NCBI GenBank assembly: GCA_003116995.1
Contig: BDSL01000075.1
Coordinates: forward strand, 1 to 64,000
Origin: Yamagishiella unicocca
Lineage: Eukaryota; Chlorophyta; Chlorophyceae; Chlamydomonadales; Volvocaceae
DNA: 64,000 nucleotides
Direction: 5' to 3'
In this document: in pieces, positions 15,362-29,100 of the stretch
Position numbering within the stretch: the first letter of the stretch is position 1
How the letters are laid out: every line of letters begins with the position of its first letter
Translations under genes and position numbers: made by a program
Notes under the pieces: generated by a model
The model's database searches: none
Told to the model about the DNA's origin: nothing
The model's input: only the letters and a program-made list of their open reading frames with translations

Positions 15362-17630
15362 TCAGTTGTTGGTTGCCGCCGTGGCCTTGCGCGCCGCCAG
15401 CGCGGCCTTCACAATGTTGCCGCGGCTGATGAGGCCAACCAACTTGCCCTCAGCATCCACCACTGGAAGGCGACGGATCTTCTTGCTGATGAGGATGCTG
15501 CGTGCGTGCAGACGCATGTGCAGGCGAACGCGGAAACCAAGTTACTGGCACATACTCGTCTGCTTAGAAGCAAACGCGTCAAGATCCTTAGTACGACTAC
15601 AGCAAATGGCAATGCAAATGCCCAGGCGTGGAGGACCCCGTTCAGCCCCACCTGGTGGCGTCGTTCAGGTTAGTCTCCGGCCGGACGGTGATCGGCTGCG
15701 ACGTCATCACGTCCTTGATCCTGGGGAGCACCAATGCATATGGGGCCGTGTCATGCTAGGACCCTCCAAAAGAAACATTAGTCGGTCACACACAGGATTG
15801 AAGCTGTCCGCGCTGTCTGCAAAGCGCACGATGCGCTCACATGCAGTCGACAGCCTTAGGAGCAATGCCTGTAGATTAGGAGCGACGCACATCTCCTTCA
15901 GTGCTGTCTCTCTCGCGCTGCAAAGCCCTCGCGTCCACACCCCACACCCTCCCTCAACCTTCCCGCGACATGCACTCACTTCTTGCCCGCACTCTTGGCG
16001 AGCATCTTCTTAACCTCCTTGAATGCCTGCGATGGCGGCAGCAGCGACATCAGGAGACGGACCTGTTGGAATGCCAGGTACAGACAATTAAACCTAAACG
16101 CGGCCACCTGCCAATGCAGCCCGCCGCCCAGCCAGTCGACGGGACAGCCTGGCGACGGGCCCATCCGGATGCGACGCTCTGGCTACCTGCCCCACCCGGA
16201 CGTGGGCCTCTGGCTACCTGCCTCACCCGAACCCCACCTCAAGTGGGCCTCTGGCGCCGTCCGAGTATCTCCTGCCCGCCTCTGTGCGGCTTCCGAGCTC
16301 GGTCCGCACATCACGTTATATGTCCAATCCATTATTTGAAACGCTCGCGACGCAAAGTTTGCCGCTCGCGCGGTGGCCCATCCATGACGTCCCCCAGCCC
16401 TCTCCCTGGGTTCCGGCGTGAAGCGCGGGCGCGCACCTGCCAGCTCTGGTCAGCGGACGGGAAGAGGTTTTGGTCCGCGTTGACGCGACCCACAGCGTCC
16501 AAAGCCAGCAGGTCAAAGTCCGAGACGATGCCCACCTGCGCGGTCAAGAGGGGTAACGTTGCAAAGTCAAGTACAGACATGCGGCGATGGGCAGTGGACA
16601 CGCCGGCGGCGCCTGTGTTCGGTCTTCGGTGCGCCTACTTCTGGCCAAGAACCAGGCATGTAGTGGCTACCACCGCAATCTCTCGCTGGTGACCGCTACA
16701 ACATGCCGGGCGAGGAGCGAGTAAGCTGGGGCCATCGGCCGGTTTAAGTTTTACCCATCGTGCATTACACCAGTACCGCCGTCCCCACTGCTCTTGCCAC
16801 AATAATTATACAAGCCTAAGCTCACGTGTCAATCCCCCCGAAGCGCAAGATGGCGCCAACCACTGACTTACCACCCGGTTCTCGCTGTCCACGACAGGCA
16901 GACCTGTTCGCGCGGGGCGTGGCGGATTACAAAGTTGGATCCCGCGTATCCTTATCAGGATTGCGGTGATATGGGGTGTGGCCGAGAGAATAGCATGGAT
17001 GCTGGAATGGAGGTAGCAGCGAGCAGAGTAGGATGCGACGGTACGCGGGCACATACACGCACGTTCCTGCCGAGCTGCCAGACTGACGGCGACGAAGTCA
17101 GGGAAGGCCCTCAGAGGAGCCACTGCATATCCATTCCTGTCAACCGCTCGGCCGACGCGGTGTGTTAGGCGTTGCGAACGTCCCAGGACGGCGCCAGCCG
17201 AACGCCTCGGCTTGCCATCCACGTCCAAGCCGCGACACGTCCAAGCAGATTGTTTCAACACAGCAATCAAGACATGGTGCAATTGATGCGAATATGCACG
17301 TAGTAAGTAAAGGACGACTGCCGCACCTGTGATGCGGTTCAGAACGAGGAGCTCCAACGCGGTATCCACCGTGTCATCAGGTTTGCAGCTATAAAGCCTC
17401 CCACTGGTCATAACATCCTTTACCAAATGGGCCAAATCTGTCGACGCCTGCGTTGTCGCACGCTCGCGGATGACCGACCCACCAGGTGGCGTGTGCGTGT
17501 GGTACGTACCACCAACAGTTTGTCCAATTACCTGCGCCTTGACTGCAACAATTCGCCTATTCACAGCGTGTGCCTGGGTGGTCCGGCTGGCAGCCCGGAA
17601 ACGCGCTTGGGGGCAAGTCCGGACAAGCAT
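15362..17630 (-). CDS. CBS-domain-pair protein, CBSX1/2 (plastid) type
   Basis: Plant CBSX1/CBSX2 bind adenosine ligands and modulate thioredoxins in the chloroplast. Seven exons join in frame to give 200 aa: 17630-17532, 17447-17327, 16903-16872, 16535-16437, 16026-15980, 15720-15652 and 15497-15362. CBS1 is built from VKDVMTSGRLYSCKPDDTVD, NRITGLPVVDSENRV and VGIVSDFDLLALD; the last block is diagnostic of the CBSX1/2 subgroup. A helical linker with AFKEVKKMLAKSAGKK follows. CBS2 has IKDVMTSQPITVRPETNL, KKIRRLPVVDAEGKLVG and LISRGNIVKAAL. The first 33 residues are rich in Arg, Ala, Ser and Thr and acid-free, as expected of an organelle transit peptide. The gene diverges from the complex I gene and converges on prolyl-tRNA synthetase. 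Confidence 0.92.
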
Positions 17631-18050
17631 TTATCTTGTTATGTAAGCAACCTGACGACGCTTGCGAGTGGCACCGCACAGACCACAGAGCGCCCTATGA
17701 GCTTTGAATATTGCGCAAGCTCAGGGTCCGAGCTGGGCTCTAGCAGCAAATATGGTTATATCAGCGATACTGGGTGCAAGTCGCAAGGGGTTGCAAATGA
17801 TGTTGCTCGTAAATTGTGACCAGGCTGGTCCAATCGTTCTTGCATTGTTTTGCGAGTTGCTTTTCTCATGTCGTACGCGTCGTATACAATAGTCTTGTGC
17901 CCAGGGCATTTGTCAATCTATCCATCAGGTGTGGACACTACAAGACCCCTGCAGCCTCAACGCAGAGGGTCCTCGCTGTCGTTATCAGAGTTGGCCGACT
18001 GGGCCGGAAGTCTTTGCTTAGCTACAGTTCTTGCCTAGCTTTCTGCCATC
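17631..18050. promoter_or_regulatory. Shared upstream region of divergent CBSX and NDUFS2-type genes
   Basis: Only about 420 bp separate the two start codons, so both 5' UTRs and promoters must lie here or overlap the genes. I see no clear TATA box at a convincing distance from either start. Confidence 0.5.
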
Positions 18051-21000
18051 ATGAGGCGCCAGGCCGTGAACTGCCTGCGCGGCCTGTGGCGGGCACAGAC
18101 TGGTAAGCGGGTAATAGTGGGCTTGCGAGGTGGCCACGCCATGAGGCCTTCAGCATATTGAGGCGTGCTAATAATGCAGGTGCCAGCAGCCATGAGGCAA
18201 GCATTCAGGCTGGAGCAACTTCTTTTGCTGCTCAGCCCATGCCAGCCCAGCAGGAACGTAGCCTGCGGACCAGGTGCGACGGCTATGCATCGAGTTTCGG
18301 TGAGCGCGTTGGCCCACGTAATGTCAGCTCCCTTGGCCCCATGCAGCACTGCTGAAAGGCCGGCGCAGATTGCGCCTCTTTCGGCGATGCCATGGTCGCT
18401 GCAGGCGGCCCGCACCGCCACGGTAGAGCCGCTTGCCCCCGCTAAGGTGAACAACTTCACGCTGAACTTCGGACCTCAGCATCCCGCTGCGCACGGTGTG
18501 CTTCGCCTCGTCCTGGAGATGAATGGCGAGATTATCACGCGCGCTGGTAGGGTCTTTGGGTCCGCGATGGGAAGCTGCGAAGCTATAATCCGATTAACCT
18601 TTGCCACTCCCGTCAACAGACCCGCACATCGGTCTCCTCCACCGTGGTACGGAGAAGCTGATTGAGTACAAGACGTACCTCCAGGCACTGCCATACTTCG
18701 ACCGTCTGGACTATGTGTCCATGATGTGCATGGAGCACTCTTACGTGCTCGCCGTGGAGCAGCTGCTGAACCTGTCGGTGCCGCTACGTGGTCAATACAT
18801 CCGTGTGCTTTACAGCGAGATCACGCGTGTCCTGAACCATCTGCTGGCCATCACTTGCCACTCCATGGACGTGGGCGCGTTGACTCCCTTCCTGTGGGCC
18901 TTCGAGGAGCGCGAGAAGCTCTTCGAGTTCTACGAGCGCGTGTCGGGTGCGGTCAGGGGACCGAAAAAGGGGATGTCCAGGGAGGAAGGGCTGGTCGGAG
19001 CGCGGAACTGGGGACATGGACTGACCCACGGGCCGGAAATGCCTCCTCACCCAACACGAAGCCCACGGCGAGGACGGCTTCCGCGTGCCTCAACGGGTTC
19101 AGGGATGGACCACACAATAATTGCTCCACGGCTACATGCACAGAGCCCATCCTGCGCCGTCTTCCCATTCACCGACAGGCGCATGTCTCTGTTACATGGG
19201 CGTAGCATGCCTACCGACACGCATATCTTGCATGAATTTCCCTCTCCCTTATCTTACGCTCGCCATGTCCTGCGTCGTCTCGTCCCCCGCCCTGCCCTCC
19301 CGCTGCAGGCGCGCGCATGCATGCGGCCTACTTCCGCGTGGGTGGCGTGGCGCAGGACTTGCCCATTGGCCTGCTGCGCGACGTCTACGACTGGGCGCGC
19401 CAGTTCAGCAGCCGCTTGGATGAGGTGGAGGAGCTGCTTACCGGTAACCGCATCTGGAAGGAGCGCACTGTGGACGTTGGCACCATCACAGCGCAGATGG
19501 TGGGACGGGACACGGGAGGGGAGAGCAGAGGGGGGCGGGGAGCGGCCCGGGGGCTGGGGGGCGGAGCTGTAGGGGGAGGGCGCTGGTTGGCTGTTGATTG
19601 TTCACTGTAAGTTGTTTTAATGATCGACGGCATAGGACACATTCGCAAGCAGCAGGGGGGGATTGAGGGGTAGGATGCACCGGGTTCAGTGATGCGCAGG
19701 GCGGCCAGCCTGTGAGGCGAGGTTTGGGCGAGTTCGGGAGGACGTGATGCGAGGGGATTTCCTATGCTCGAAGGATAGCAACAGCACAAAAGGGGGGGGT
19801 AAGCGGGCCTGGATCGAGCGCCAGGGTTGGGATGACGAGGGTACGGGTGGAGTTCAAGGAGGTAGTGGGAGAGCGGATTGTGGCAAGTAGAGAATGCCGG
19901 CAGGGGAACGGGGTCTGGCAGAAGAGCAAACAGGGGCGGAGAGAGTAGCGCAGGGGCTGCAAGGGCCGGGTCCGTGGTGAAGGTAGTATTGCTCGGTTGA
20001 GGTTGGGCGGTGTCGGGGAGGGAATTTCGGTATGGGCATCAGGCGCGGTACGCGTGAACCTCATCAGGTGGGTATTCATGAACCCGGAGTGTAAAGTCTG
20101 TGCACGTTCTTTTGTCCGCTTTGGCGCTGGCCGCCATGCGCTTTGCGGAGGCGTTATTTCGTGGTCATTACTAAGACTTTCTTCTTGTTGTCCCTCACCA
20201 TACCAGGCCTGGGACTGGGGTTGCTCTGGACCCATTCTGCGCGCCAGCGGCATTGACTGGGATCTGCGCAAGACGCAGCCGTACGACGCGTACGGCCGCA
20301 TGGAGTTCAACGTGCCCATTGCGGGCCACGGCGACTGCTACGACCGCTACCTGGTGCGGCTGCAGGAGATGCGTGAGAGCTTGCGCATCATCTACCAGTG
20401 CCTCAATGAGATGCCAGACGGCCTCTACAAGAGCCCTGACGCCAAGGTGTGGACTGAGTCGGTTACTGTGTGAGGAAAGGAAGCTGGAAGAGGCTGGAAA
20501 GGCGGGCAGCGGGACGGAGGGAAAGGGTGCGGGTGGGATAATTTACGAGCTGAAAAGTGGGAGTGCGTGGAACAGGCGGGTGGGTACTGCGTCCACTCCT
20601 ACTGCGCAACCCGCCCATGATAGCGAGTCGTTCGTCGTGATCGTGACCCACATGGCAGTTGCACAATTAGTGACACGGCAAACGTAATGCTCTATTGGCA
20701 AAGCCCGCGCTGACGCCCCACAAGCTCCTTCCGGCTCACCTGGCGCCTAGCTCGGTGCTTCCTGCTCCCTCCTCCCTCGTCCCTTCCCCTGTTGACCCCG
20801 CCTCCCCACCCGTCCGCGTGTAGGTGTGCCCACCCAGCCGGTCCACCATGAAGCAGAGCATGGAGGCGCTCATCCACCACTTCAAGCTTTACACGGAGGG
20901 CTTCCATGTGCCCGCCGGCGAGACGTACCGGGCCGTGGAGGCACCCAAGGGCGAGTTCGGCGTGTACCTGGTGTCGCGCGGCGGCAACCGGCCTTACCGG

Positions 21001-21129
21001 TGCAAGATCCGCTCGCCTGGCTACGCCCACTTGCAGATGATGGACGTGATGAGCAAGGGCGCTATGCTGGCGGATGTGGTGACCATCATTGGCACCATGG
21101 ATGTGGTGTTCGGTGAGATTGACAGGTAG
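18051..21129 (+). CDS. NADH:ubiquinone oxidoreductase 49-kDa subunit (NDUFS2/Nad7), nuclear-encoded
   Basis: This is a core subunit of mitochondrial complex I. It lies in the matrix arm at the ubiquinone site. The start is ATG 18051 ([16 protein letters not shown]), a typical mitochondrial presequence. The second exon ends at 18546 and carries [20 protein letters not shown]. Later exons are 18620-18946 ([19 protein letters not shown]), 19309-19499 ([18 protein letters not shown]), 20207-20446 ([22 protein letters not shown]) and 20824-21129 ([19 protein letters not shown], ending GEIDR, TAG). Joins from 18546 onward keep frame. The join between the presequence exon and the VNNFTL exon has several possible acceptors and is not settled. 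The HGVLR region and the GEIDR end match the family. In chlorophycean algae this gene is nuclear, whereas in land plants it is mitochondrial, consistent with the introns and the presequence. Confidence 0.95.
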
Positions 21130-23146
21130 AAAAGAGACGCAGGCCAGCGATGGCGGTGCATGCGCGGCGGTAAGGCGGTTTGGTGGGGGATTCGGCGTGC
21201 AGCACGAGGAGCAGGAAGGGGCGGATGCGTGCGCGGTTGCGTGCGCAGGTGCGGCATGGGCCTGGGATGCGTCGCGGACGTAGTGCAGGGTGTTAGCGCT
21301 TCCTGGATGCGGGGGATTGGACAGCTTGTGGCGGTGGCTAACTTCTACAAGAGGAGTAGGCGATTGCACCAGGCGCGCGCGTGTTTTTTGGCAACAAGGG
21401 CGTTTATATGACGATGCCTAAACCACGTGCACGTCGTGCATAGCCGCAGCCGGCGACCCCTCCCTTCACCGTCCCGAGCGTCGTGAAGTGTTGCACAACC
21501 GCACGGTCGTGAATTAATCGGGCGATGGAGATGGGCCATCAGCTTCCGCACACGCATCACTAGCCACGTTCCGGCTCACACCGGGGGGGTTGGATGTGGC
21601 GTACCCGCCATCCCTGTTACTTCGATTTGGGCGCGGGCAACCTGGAGGCGGGCTCTGCTCTTCGCGGCGCTGAAGTTGTTGCTGAGGCCGGTTTCGAAAC
21701 CGGTTTAGGGCGGTTTCTGGCTTGTCAACCTGACAGAAAAATGTGGGAGTTTTTGTCCCTTAATTTGGGGCGACGTCTTATGGCCTTTTCGCGTCCCATG
21801 CCATGCTTGAAAGCGGTGGGTGCGTAGGGGTGACATCTGCATCTTGTGTGCATGGTGCAATCCGCAACAAGTTCGAAGCCTGTCGTGTCTTCTCGTCCTT
21901 CCGAGGTTGTTATTATGGAGTCGCGGTATGCTCAGCACATCTCCTACGGGAATGTTTGTTCACGTAATGTAAAATAGAGAAGACAGACAGGCAGAGGAAC
22001 GGAGGTGATACCCTGCACGACATGGGACGACAATTGCCTGGTCGACACCAAGCAGCACAGCGTGGCATTACAATCATTCTATCTTGTTTTTCGTTAAGGA
22101 GCCATACGCTCAAAATGTTTGCCGAAAGATGTTAACCAAAAGAATACTAGACCTCTTCACCAACGCGGGAAGTCGTTGTCGATGCTAGGAGCACTACATT
22201 CTAGGCAGGGATGAACCTCGCCAGTATTATCTTTCCGGAGGTTGTACCCTGCGATAGCAACTTGAACCTTTCGAGCACAGTGACCCTCCCCCCAAGTCAT
22301 CGGGACGCTGAGCGTGTTGGCAGCAGACAGCAATTACATAGTGTATACGTGGCTTGAACCTTCAGCGTTAGGATTTCGCAATTCGTTATTACACGGGCCA
22401 AGGTTCGTCAGCTTGCCGGCTCTGTATACAGGGCCGCTGCGCGTCAGCTGCTTTCTGGAATGGTACATAGAATAAAGACGTGGAGTTAGCAAGGGCTGGA
22501 CCGAAGGCGGCGGAGAAGAGAGCCGAGGCAGGCCGATGCCCCAGGTAAAAGGGCAAAAGGGATAGAAAGCTGCGGAGATCGTCTTGGTATGTGGCGCTTG
22601 TTTGTCCAAACCCACATCTTTAGTCGTGTTGTTTGATACCCAATCGGCGTGGGCGTCCCGCTGCGACAGGCTGGGGCATCTCGTGAATGCAGAAAGATAT
22701 GGTACCAGCCGAGGCAGCGATGAACAGCCATCTTGAACACAGGGTACGTGTGGACTGGTTCAACCACTTGATTGATGCGTTTTCTCTCAATCAAGGTTGT
22801 CACGCGCTCATCTACTACCCCGCGAACCGCAGTTGGCACCTTTGGTAGCCGGCCAGGACTTGGCATCTGCCGTGATTCAGGACACGGTGCAATACCTGGG
22901 CATACATACGACGGGAATATCACAGCTGAATGGCCCGTATCTCCAAGTCAGGCCTGTGAGTGGGACTTGCGTTCTCTGGGGGCCCGTGTGCGCGTTGCCT
23001 CGTTGGGATTCGCCTCCTTCGGTCGGCACATGCTGCCATAGGCAGATGAGGAAGTAGATGTGAAATGGGTCAAGCGGCAATGGCTGGCTACAGCGATGGG
23101 TAGCCAGGGGGTGTTCCCGTGGGCAAAGGTGTTGTAGTGCGGGCTG
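21130..23146. other. Intergenic, no gene seen
   Basis: About 2 kb without a supported gene. It contains the 3' UTR of the complex I gene (TGTAA at 21968) and a lower-GC stretch. Short open frames here lack conserved motifs. Confidence 0.55.
21968..21972 (+). terminator. Possible TGTAA polyadenylation signal for the complex I gene
   Basis: TGTAA sits about 840 bp past the TAG stop and is followed by AT-rich sequence. It is the first clear plus-strand candidate. Confidence 0.3.
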
Positions 23147-26100
23147 ATGGCTCGGTGGGACGACGCCCAAACAAGCGCCCCTGCCAGCCTAGCCAGACAT
23201 CAGTCTGGATTACTCGGGCCGCTGCGTCGCGTGGGCTTGTTGGCTTGGATCAGGCTGCGCATGCAGTATTTCCCCCGGTGCCTCACCCCTTTCGTCCCCT
23301 GCTTTGCGCTGCCCGGCCGCGCTCCGCAGGCGGGGACTGATGCATCTGACATTATGCTGTTTAGCAGCTGGCGCGCCCACTTTTCACCAGGCGGAGACGG
23401 CAGCGGCCCTGTCCTTGACAGCCTTCAGCGCGCACTGCCAAAGCCGCCATCTTCAGTGCTGCTGCAGATGGCCCCTTCTGCTACAGCCAGCGACAGTGAA
23501 GGGGTACAAACAAACTCCGATGCACACGGAGTGGCTCCTCTAACGCAGCTGACGACACCCACAGCAGCGGCGGTGGCGGCTGCGGCCGGTAGCCTCCAAG
23601 AGCAGCCTCAGGTTTCCTGCCCCGGTCAATCAGGCCACCCGGAAGATGACTACGGGGATGTGATGCACCATGATCATCATCTTCGCCACCCGCTCGTAAT
23701 CGCAAACCGATGCAGCTCGCCCAACAGGACCGGGCCCATCATTGAGGAGTTGCACTCCGACGCTGAGCCGTCGTCGCCTGGTCGGCATCGCCACCACCAT
23801 TACGGCGATCACCGCCACCAACACCACCATCAACGCAACACGGTAGACACGCATGAGCACCATAAGCACGCGGACGGAGACGCCACCGCTGCGCAACCCA
23901 CATCGCGCGCAGTGCCAATTGTTCAGCTCGAGGAGTCTGCCAGCGACCCAGATCGGATGATGGAGGATGTGGGAGCCCAGCAGCAGCAATACCAACAGCA
24001 CCACCAGCAGTTCTACCAAAACGGCGTAGTTAAGGCTTCGGCAGGCCGTGGCAAGCCGGGCGCACTTGAGGCGGGATTCGCCGCAAATGGACAGGTTTTG
24101 CATTTGAAAGGTAGGCGCTTTTTGGCTCGAAGGAGGTCTAATCTTTTGCGTAATTTAAGCTCGGGATACTCGGAGGCGCCAGTGTCTGGGGCGGAGCATA
24201 GCAACCGTGTTAGCGGTATGTGGATGAATTGTATTTCTTGTGGCATGGCGCAATTAATTACACCAACCAATCGCGAGTGGGTCGCCTGGGGTCGTGGGGC
24301 TGCTTCGGGGCTCCTTTTAGTCCCTGTTTCGGTACTCTTTCCGCTCACTTGAAAGGCTGTAATTCTTCCCCCGCAGGTGTTGCGCTGTCGGCGGCTGGGG
24401 TCTATGCTAGCGGCGCCGCAGCCCAAGCGGCTGGGGTAGGCCCCGGGGTTTCGTCCGCAGTCGTGACGGCGTCCCCGGGCCCGCTGTTCATCAGTCCGCG
24501 GCCTCGCTCCGAGTGGGAGCTGGATACGTCAAAGATTGTAATTGGGCGCCGCCTAGCTGTGGGCGGTTTCGGAGAAGTATTCATGGCCAAGTACGAGGGC
24601 ACTCTGGTTGCCGTGAAGCGGCTGCTGGCGACCGACTCAGGTAGGGGGGAGGTTTAGGCAGCTGGCCGGGGAGTGCTCTTGGGTAACCTAGTGGATGTGC
24701 TGCCATTGCGGGCGCAGTGGTAGACTGTTGCTGTGGTCAAACTAGGGGTTTGTTGTGGTCAAACTAGGGGTTTGTTGTGGTCAAACTAGGGGTTTGTTGT
24801 GGTCAAACTAGGGGTTTGTTGTGGTCTAACTAGGGGTTGGAGTGTCCGTTCCTCCCCTGCCGTGTGTTATCTGCCGATTCTTCCAACGCAGCATCATCGC
24901 CCGCTGCATTCCCTTGCGAACTGCAGACACGACGCAGCGCTTCGTGGACGAGGTTCACATGCTTGCCCGCCTGCGCCACCCGAACCTGTTGCTGGTGCGG
25001 AGGGACAGGCCGGAGGGCATGCAAGGCGTGGACGGGCTTTGCGGATGAGGACGCCGTCCCTATTTAAATGGAAATGAAAAGTTCTGTGCCGCCTTACGTT
25101 TGCTTCCATGCCTTTTTGTTTTTGGTATTGGGGCCCTACGATTCCTCGTGCTGATGGGCAGCCGTCGCTCACCCCTTGCCCCGCAGTTCATGGGCTACAC
25201 GCTGACGCCTGAGCCGTCCATTGTGACGGAGTTTATGGCGCGAGGCAGCCTCTTCCATATCCTGCGGCAGGCTGGCAACCGGCCACCCGAGCCGCGCATG
25301 CAGCGCGCGGTGGCCATGGCGGTTGCTCGCGGCATGGCCTACCTGCACAGCCGCAGCCCACCCATCCTGCACCTGGACCTGAAGAGCCCCAACGTGCTTG
25401 TGGATGACCGCTGGAGGGTCAAGATCGCAGGTGGGGTGGGGCCGGTGGGGTGGGGCCGGTGGACAAGGGGTCGCGAGAAGGTGACGTCGAGCGGCCTGCT
25501 GTGCCAGTGCACAGCACCTGCCGCTGTCGTCGCCGCACGCCGCTGTCGTACCGTCGCCACTGCCGCACCCTCAATTCACCGCCGCCGCCCCCGTCCGCCC
25601 ACGCCTCTGGCTTTCAGACTTTGGGTTGTCGAGGGTGCGGCAGCACACGTACGTGTCGTCGGGCGCCGCGGCCGGATCGCCGGAGTGGATGGCGCCCGAG
25701 GTGCTCCGTTGCGACCACTACGCGGAGGCGGCGGACGTGTATAGGTGCGGAAGCGGCGCATACAGATCGAACGGATGGGAGGGGCCGGCGGACGGGTAAA
25801 ACCGCGGCAAGAGACGAGGATGCTGAAGCAGGACCCGGGGCGCCGATTAGCACACACCAACCCTTTAATCGTGGAGGGATCCTGATCCATGCTGCATGCA
25901 TGTAAAGCTCAGGGGCATGAATTGGTAAGTAGTGTAATTTACATAATTAGGCAACATGAAGCGTTACGCCGCCCACAACCACAACCAATCCCGCCATGTC
26001 CGACGCACTTCACCCGCGCAGCTACGGCGTGGTCCTGTGGGAGCTTTTGACCGGCGAGGCACCCTGGGCCGACCTCAACGCGATGCAGGTGCGCGCAGGG

Positions 26101-29100
26101 GCTGGGCGGTGAGGATGGGCGGTGAGGATGGGCCACTTGTGGGACACTTGTTAGGGCTTATGGCTCTAAAGGGTCGACGTACCTGATCGTCTTAGGGGTC
26201 GGCTCTGACGGGCGAAGGTGTGGCGCAGCAATCCGGAGGCCATCGAAGTAGGCGCCAAACGAGTCCTCTCCCTGCGGGTCCCACATTAATTGGCATTCCC
26301 ATCCGCTCATCTGTTCGTGGACTCCTCTACCGACTTTATTGTCCCCCTCCTTGTTGCCCGCACTCCACTTATTTGCCCATCCAAAGAGCGTCGACATAGT
26401 CACCCATGTTTGTCACGCTGATGTTCTTGCTATGTGTCCATGCCCTCATCCCGTAACACTGCCGCAGGTGGTTGGGGCTGTGGGCTTCGCACGTAGGAGC
26501 CTGCCGGATCCCGCTGAGGGGGACGAGCTGCTGCTGCACCTGTGCAAAGCTTGTCGCGCGTATGAGCCCGTGCACCGGCCCAGCTTCGCGCAGATCGTGG
26601 AGGCCATGGAGGGGCACTTCGGCCTGCAGGCCGGCGCAGCGGGCAGTCGCGGAGCCATCACGGCCGGGGAGGGAGCGGCGCCGGCGGCGATCGCAGAGCC
26701 GGTGAAGCGCCTTCCAGCGCTCCCAGCACCGGAGGCCGCGCCCGTGTCGGCCGACCAAGCCCCACAAAACGCCGGGGGCGCCGGTGCTAGCGGCGGCGCA
26801 TCTCACGACGACGATGGTAATGGTCGTACGGTACCTACAGCGGTCCCGTCCGCGGTTGCCAATACATGTGCCGTCGCTGCTCGTATCACGCGCCGGCACA
26901 GCCTGGCCGCCAGTCCCGACTCCGCGGACGTCCTCTCCAATGGCGGCGCTGCAGTTGGCGACGGCACCACCAGCAGCGGGGGTGTCCCTCCGCGCCTCGA
27001 TGCGCGCTTCATGTCGGTGCACGAGTCCCCGCGATCAAGGCGCCGCTACCGCAGCCCGCGCGGCGAGGACATGGTGGGGCCGCCGGCCGTCACCGCGCGG
27101 CTGCAGGACGGCAGGAAGACGCCGTCGCCGCGCACCTCCAGCGCCCGGCCGTGGCGCAACATGGCGACTGCCTCCTCTAGGGAGAACGACATACTGCAGC
27201 AGCTGCCGGGGCAGCCACAGCCACAGGGGCAGCCACAGGCGCAGCCACAGGTGCAGCCACAGGTGCAGCCACAGCGGCTAATGGCGAACAACTCGCCGTT
27301 TGCTGTCCTGGCGACGGCGGATTTTGGTCCGCAGAGCTTATCGGACATGCGGGCGCTGCATGTCGACACCGGTCGCAGCACGCAAGATGGCCGCGGCGGC
27401 GGAGGGCCCAGCCCCGAGACGCAAGCCATGGAGCTGAGCAGCCCCGCAGCATGCGTTGCACCACCACAGCAGCAACCGCAGCAGCAACCGCCTGTTGCGC
27501 TGGGGGCGCAGCAGCCGCTGCCCGCATCTGTCGCAAAGGAAGGAGCTGGGGTTGCGGCAGGAGCCTCACTTCAGCGCTTCGGCTCGGGCCCTCAGCCTGA
27601 TGGTCGGCCGCAAGGCCGGCCACAAAATTATGTGCATGTACATTCGCAGGAGGTGTCCCAGCATAGGCATCAGGAGCAGGCGCAGTCGCAAGAGCAAAGA
27701 CGCCAGGAGCTTTGGCAGGCGCAGGCGCAGCTGCACCGGCAGACGGGGCAGCAGCAGGAGAAGACGCCGTCCGCTCAAGAGCATCACTACCAGCAGGCGC
27801 AGCAGCAGCAACAGGCCGCTGGGAACCCTTCCATGACCCGGCATATTCTCACGGGTCGGTTCAGCGGCCGCCCAGGCCACCGCCGTGTCTCAAGCGACGA
27901 GGCCGGCCGCATGCATCGCCTAAACTCTGCGGTTGCAGGCACAGCAGCCCGCTCAATGGGTGCTGCGACCGCCGGATCGCCGCCGTCGGCGGCGGTCTCT
28001 GGAGCGGCGGCGCAAGTGTCGCAACCGCAGCATCCGCCGACGCTGCAGCAACCAGCGCAGCCCCAGCGAGGACCCACATCGCTGGCGGCGGCCGCGTCTG
28101 GCGGCAGCGGTGGCGGCATGCTGCCGCCGCCAGCGAGGCGAAGCCGTGGCTTGTCGCGCAACAGCGCGCCGATGCGATACACCTACGGCGGTTCATCCTC
28201 AGCCGCGGGCGCGGCGCAGCACCAGCTGCCGTCCCCTCCCCGCCCGCGGACGTTTCAAGGTGCCGGCCCCTACGCGCCCATGCACCAGCAAGTGCTCACA
28301 GCAAACGCCGAGGCCGCAGGTGTGCTCAACCCTCACTCGCAGTTCCACACCACCAACTCCGCCCCCACCACCCCGGGCTCCGGCCAAAATGCATCGGCAG
28401 CCGCAGCTGCGCTCGCAGCGCCTGTGTCGCTGAGCCCTATTGCGATGGACGGCACCGCCTTGTTCGGCGGTCTGGCGCACCGGTCGGGATCCGCAGCGGG
28501 TGACCTGCATGACGTCATGCCTATCGGGATGTCCGGCGGCGGCGGCGGTGGTGGTACCGGCGGCGGCGACCCCTGGCCCGACACGCACAGCGAGCTTAGC
28601 TTCGCGTTCATCCTGCGGGATAACGTGAGCGTCTGCTCGGACGACTACCTGCAGAGCACCTCGATGGACCCAATGCCGCTGCTGGAGGAGGGCGAGATGA
28701 CGGTGAGGGGGCCTTGCGTTATGGGGCTCGCAACGCGCTGTGGGAAGCTTTGCAGCAAGTTTGGGTTTGAGGAGCTGCTTGACATTCTAGCGTCCCGCTG
28801 CAGTCGCCCTCTCGCTGTGTACCACCTGTCCCTTGGCTTATGATGCAATGCGCTGCTCCTCCCCTGCCCCGTTTGTCCAGGACCCTGGCGCAGAAGACTC
28901 GGAGCCGAGCGCCGAGGGCGCCGCGCCGCCCGCGGCGGCGGCAGCGGCGACCGCCGACGTGCCCAACCGCGAGGCCGCCGCTGCCGCTGTGCAATCCGAG
29001 AAGGACCGTGAATTCGAACTGCCGTGCCCTTTTTTCGTACCAGAGCAGCAGCCGGATCCCACTGCTCGCTCCGCGCCGGCGGCGTCGCCGTTCTCTGCGG

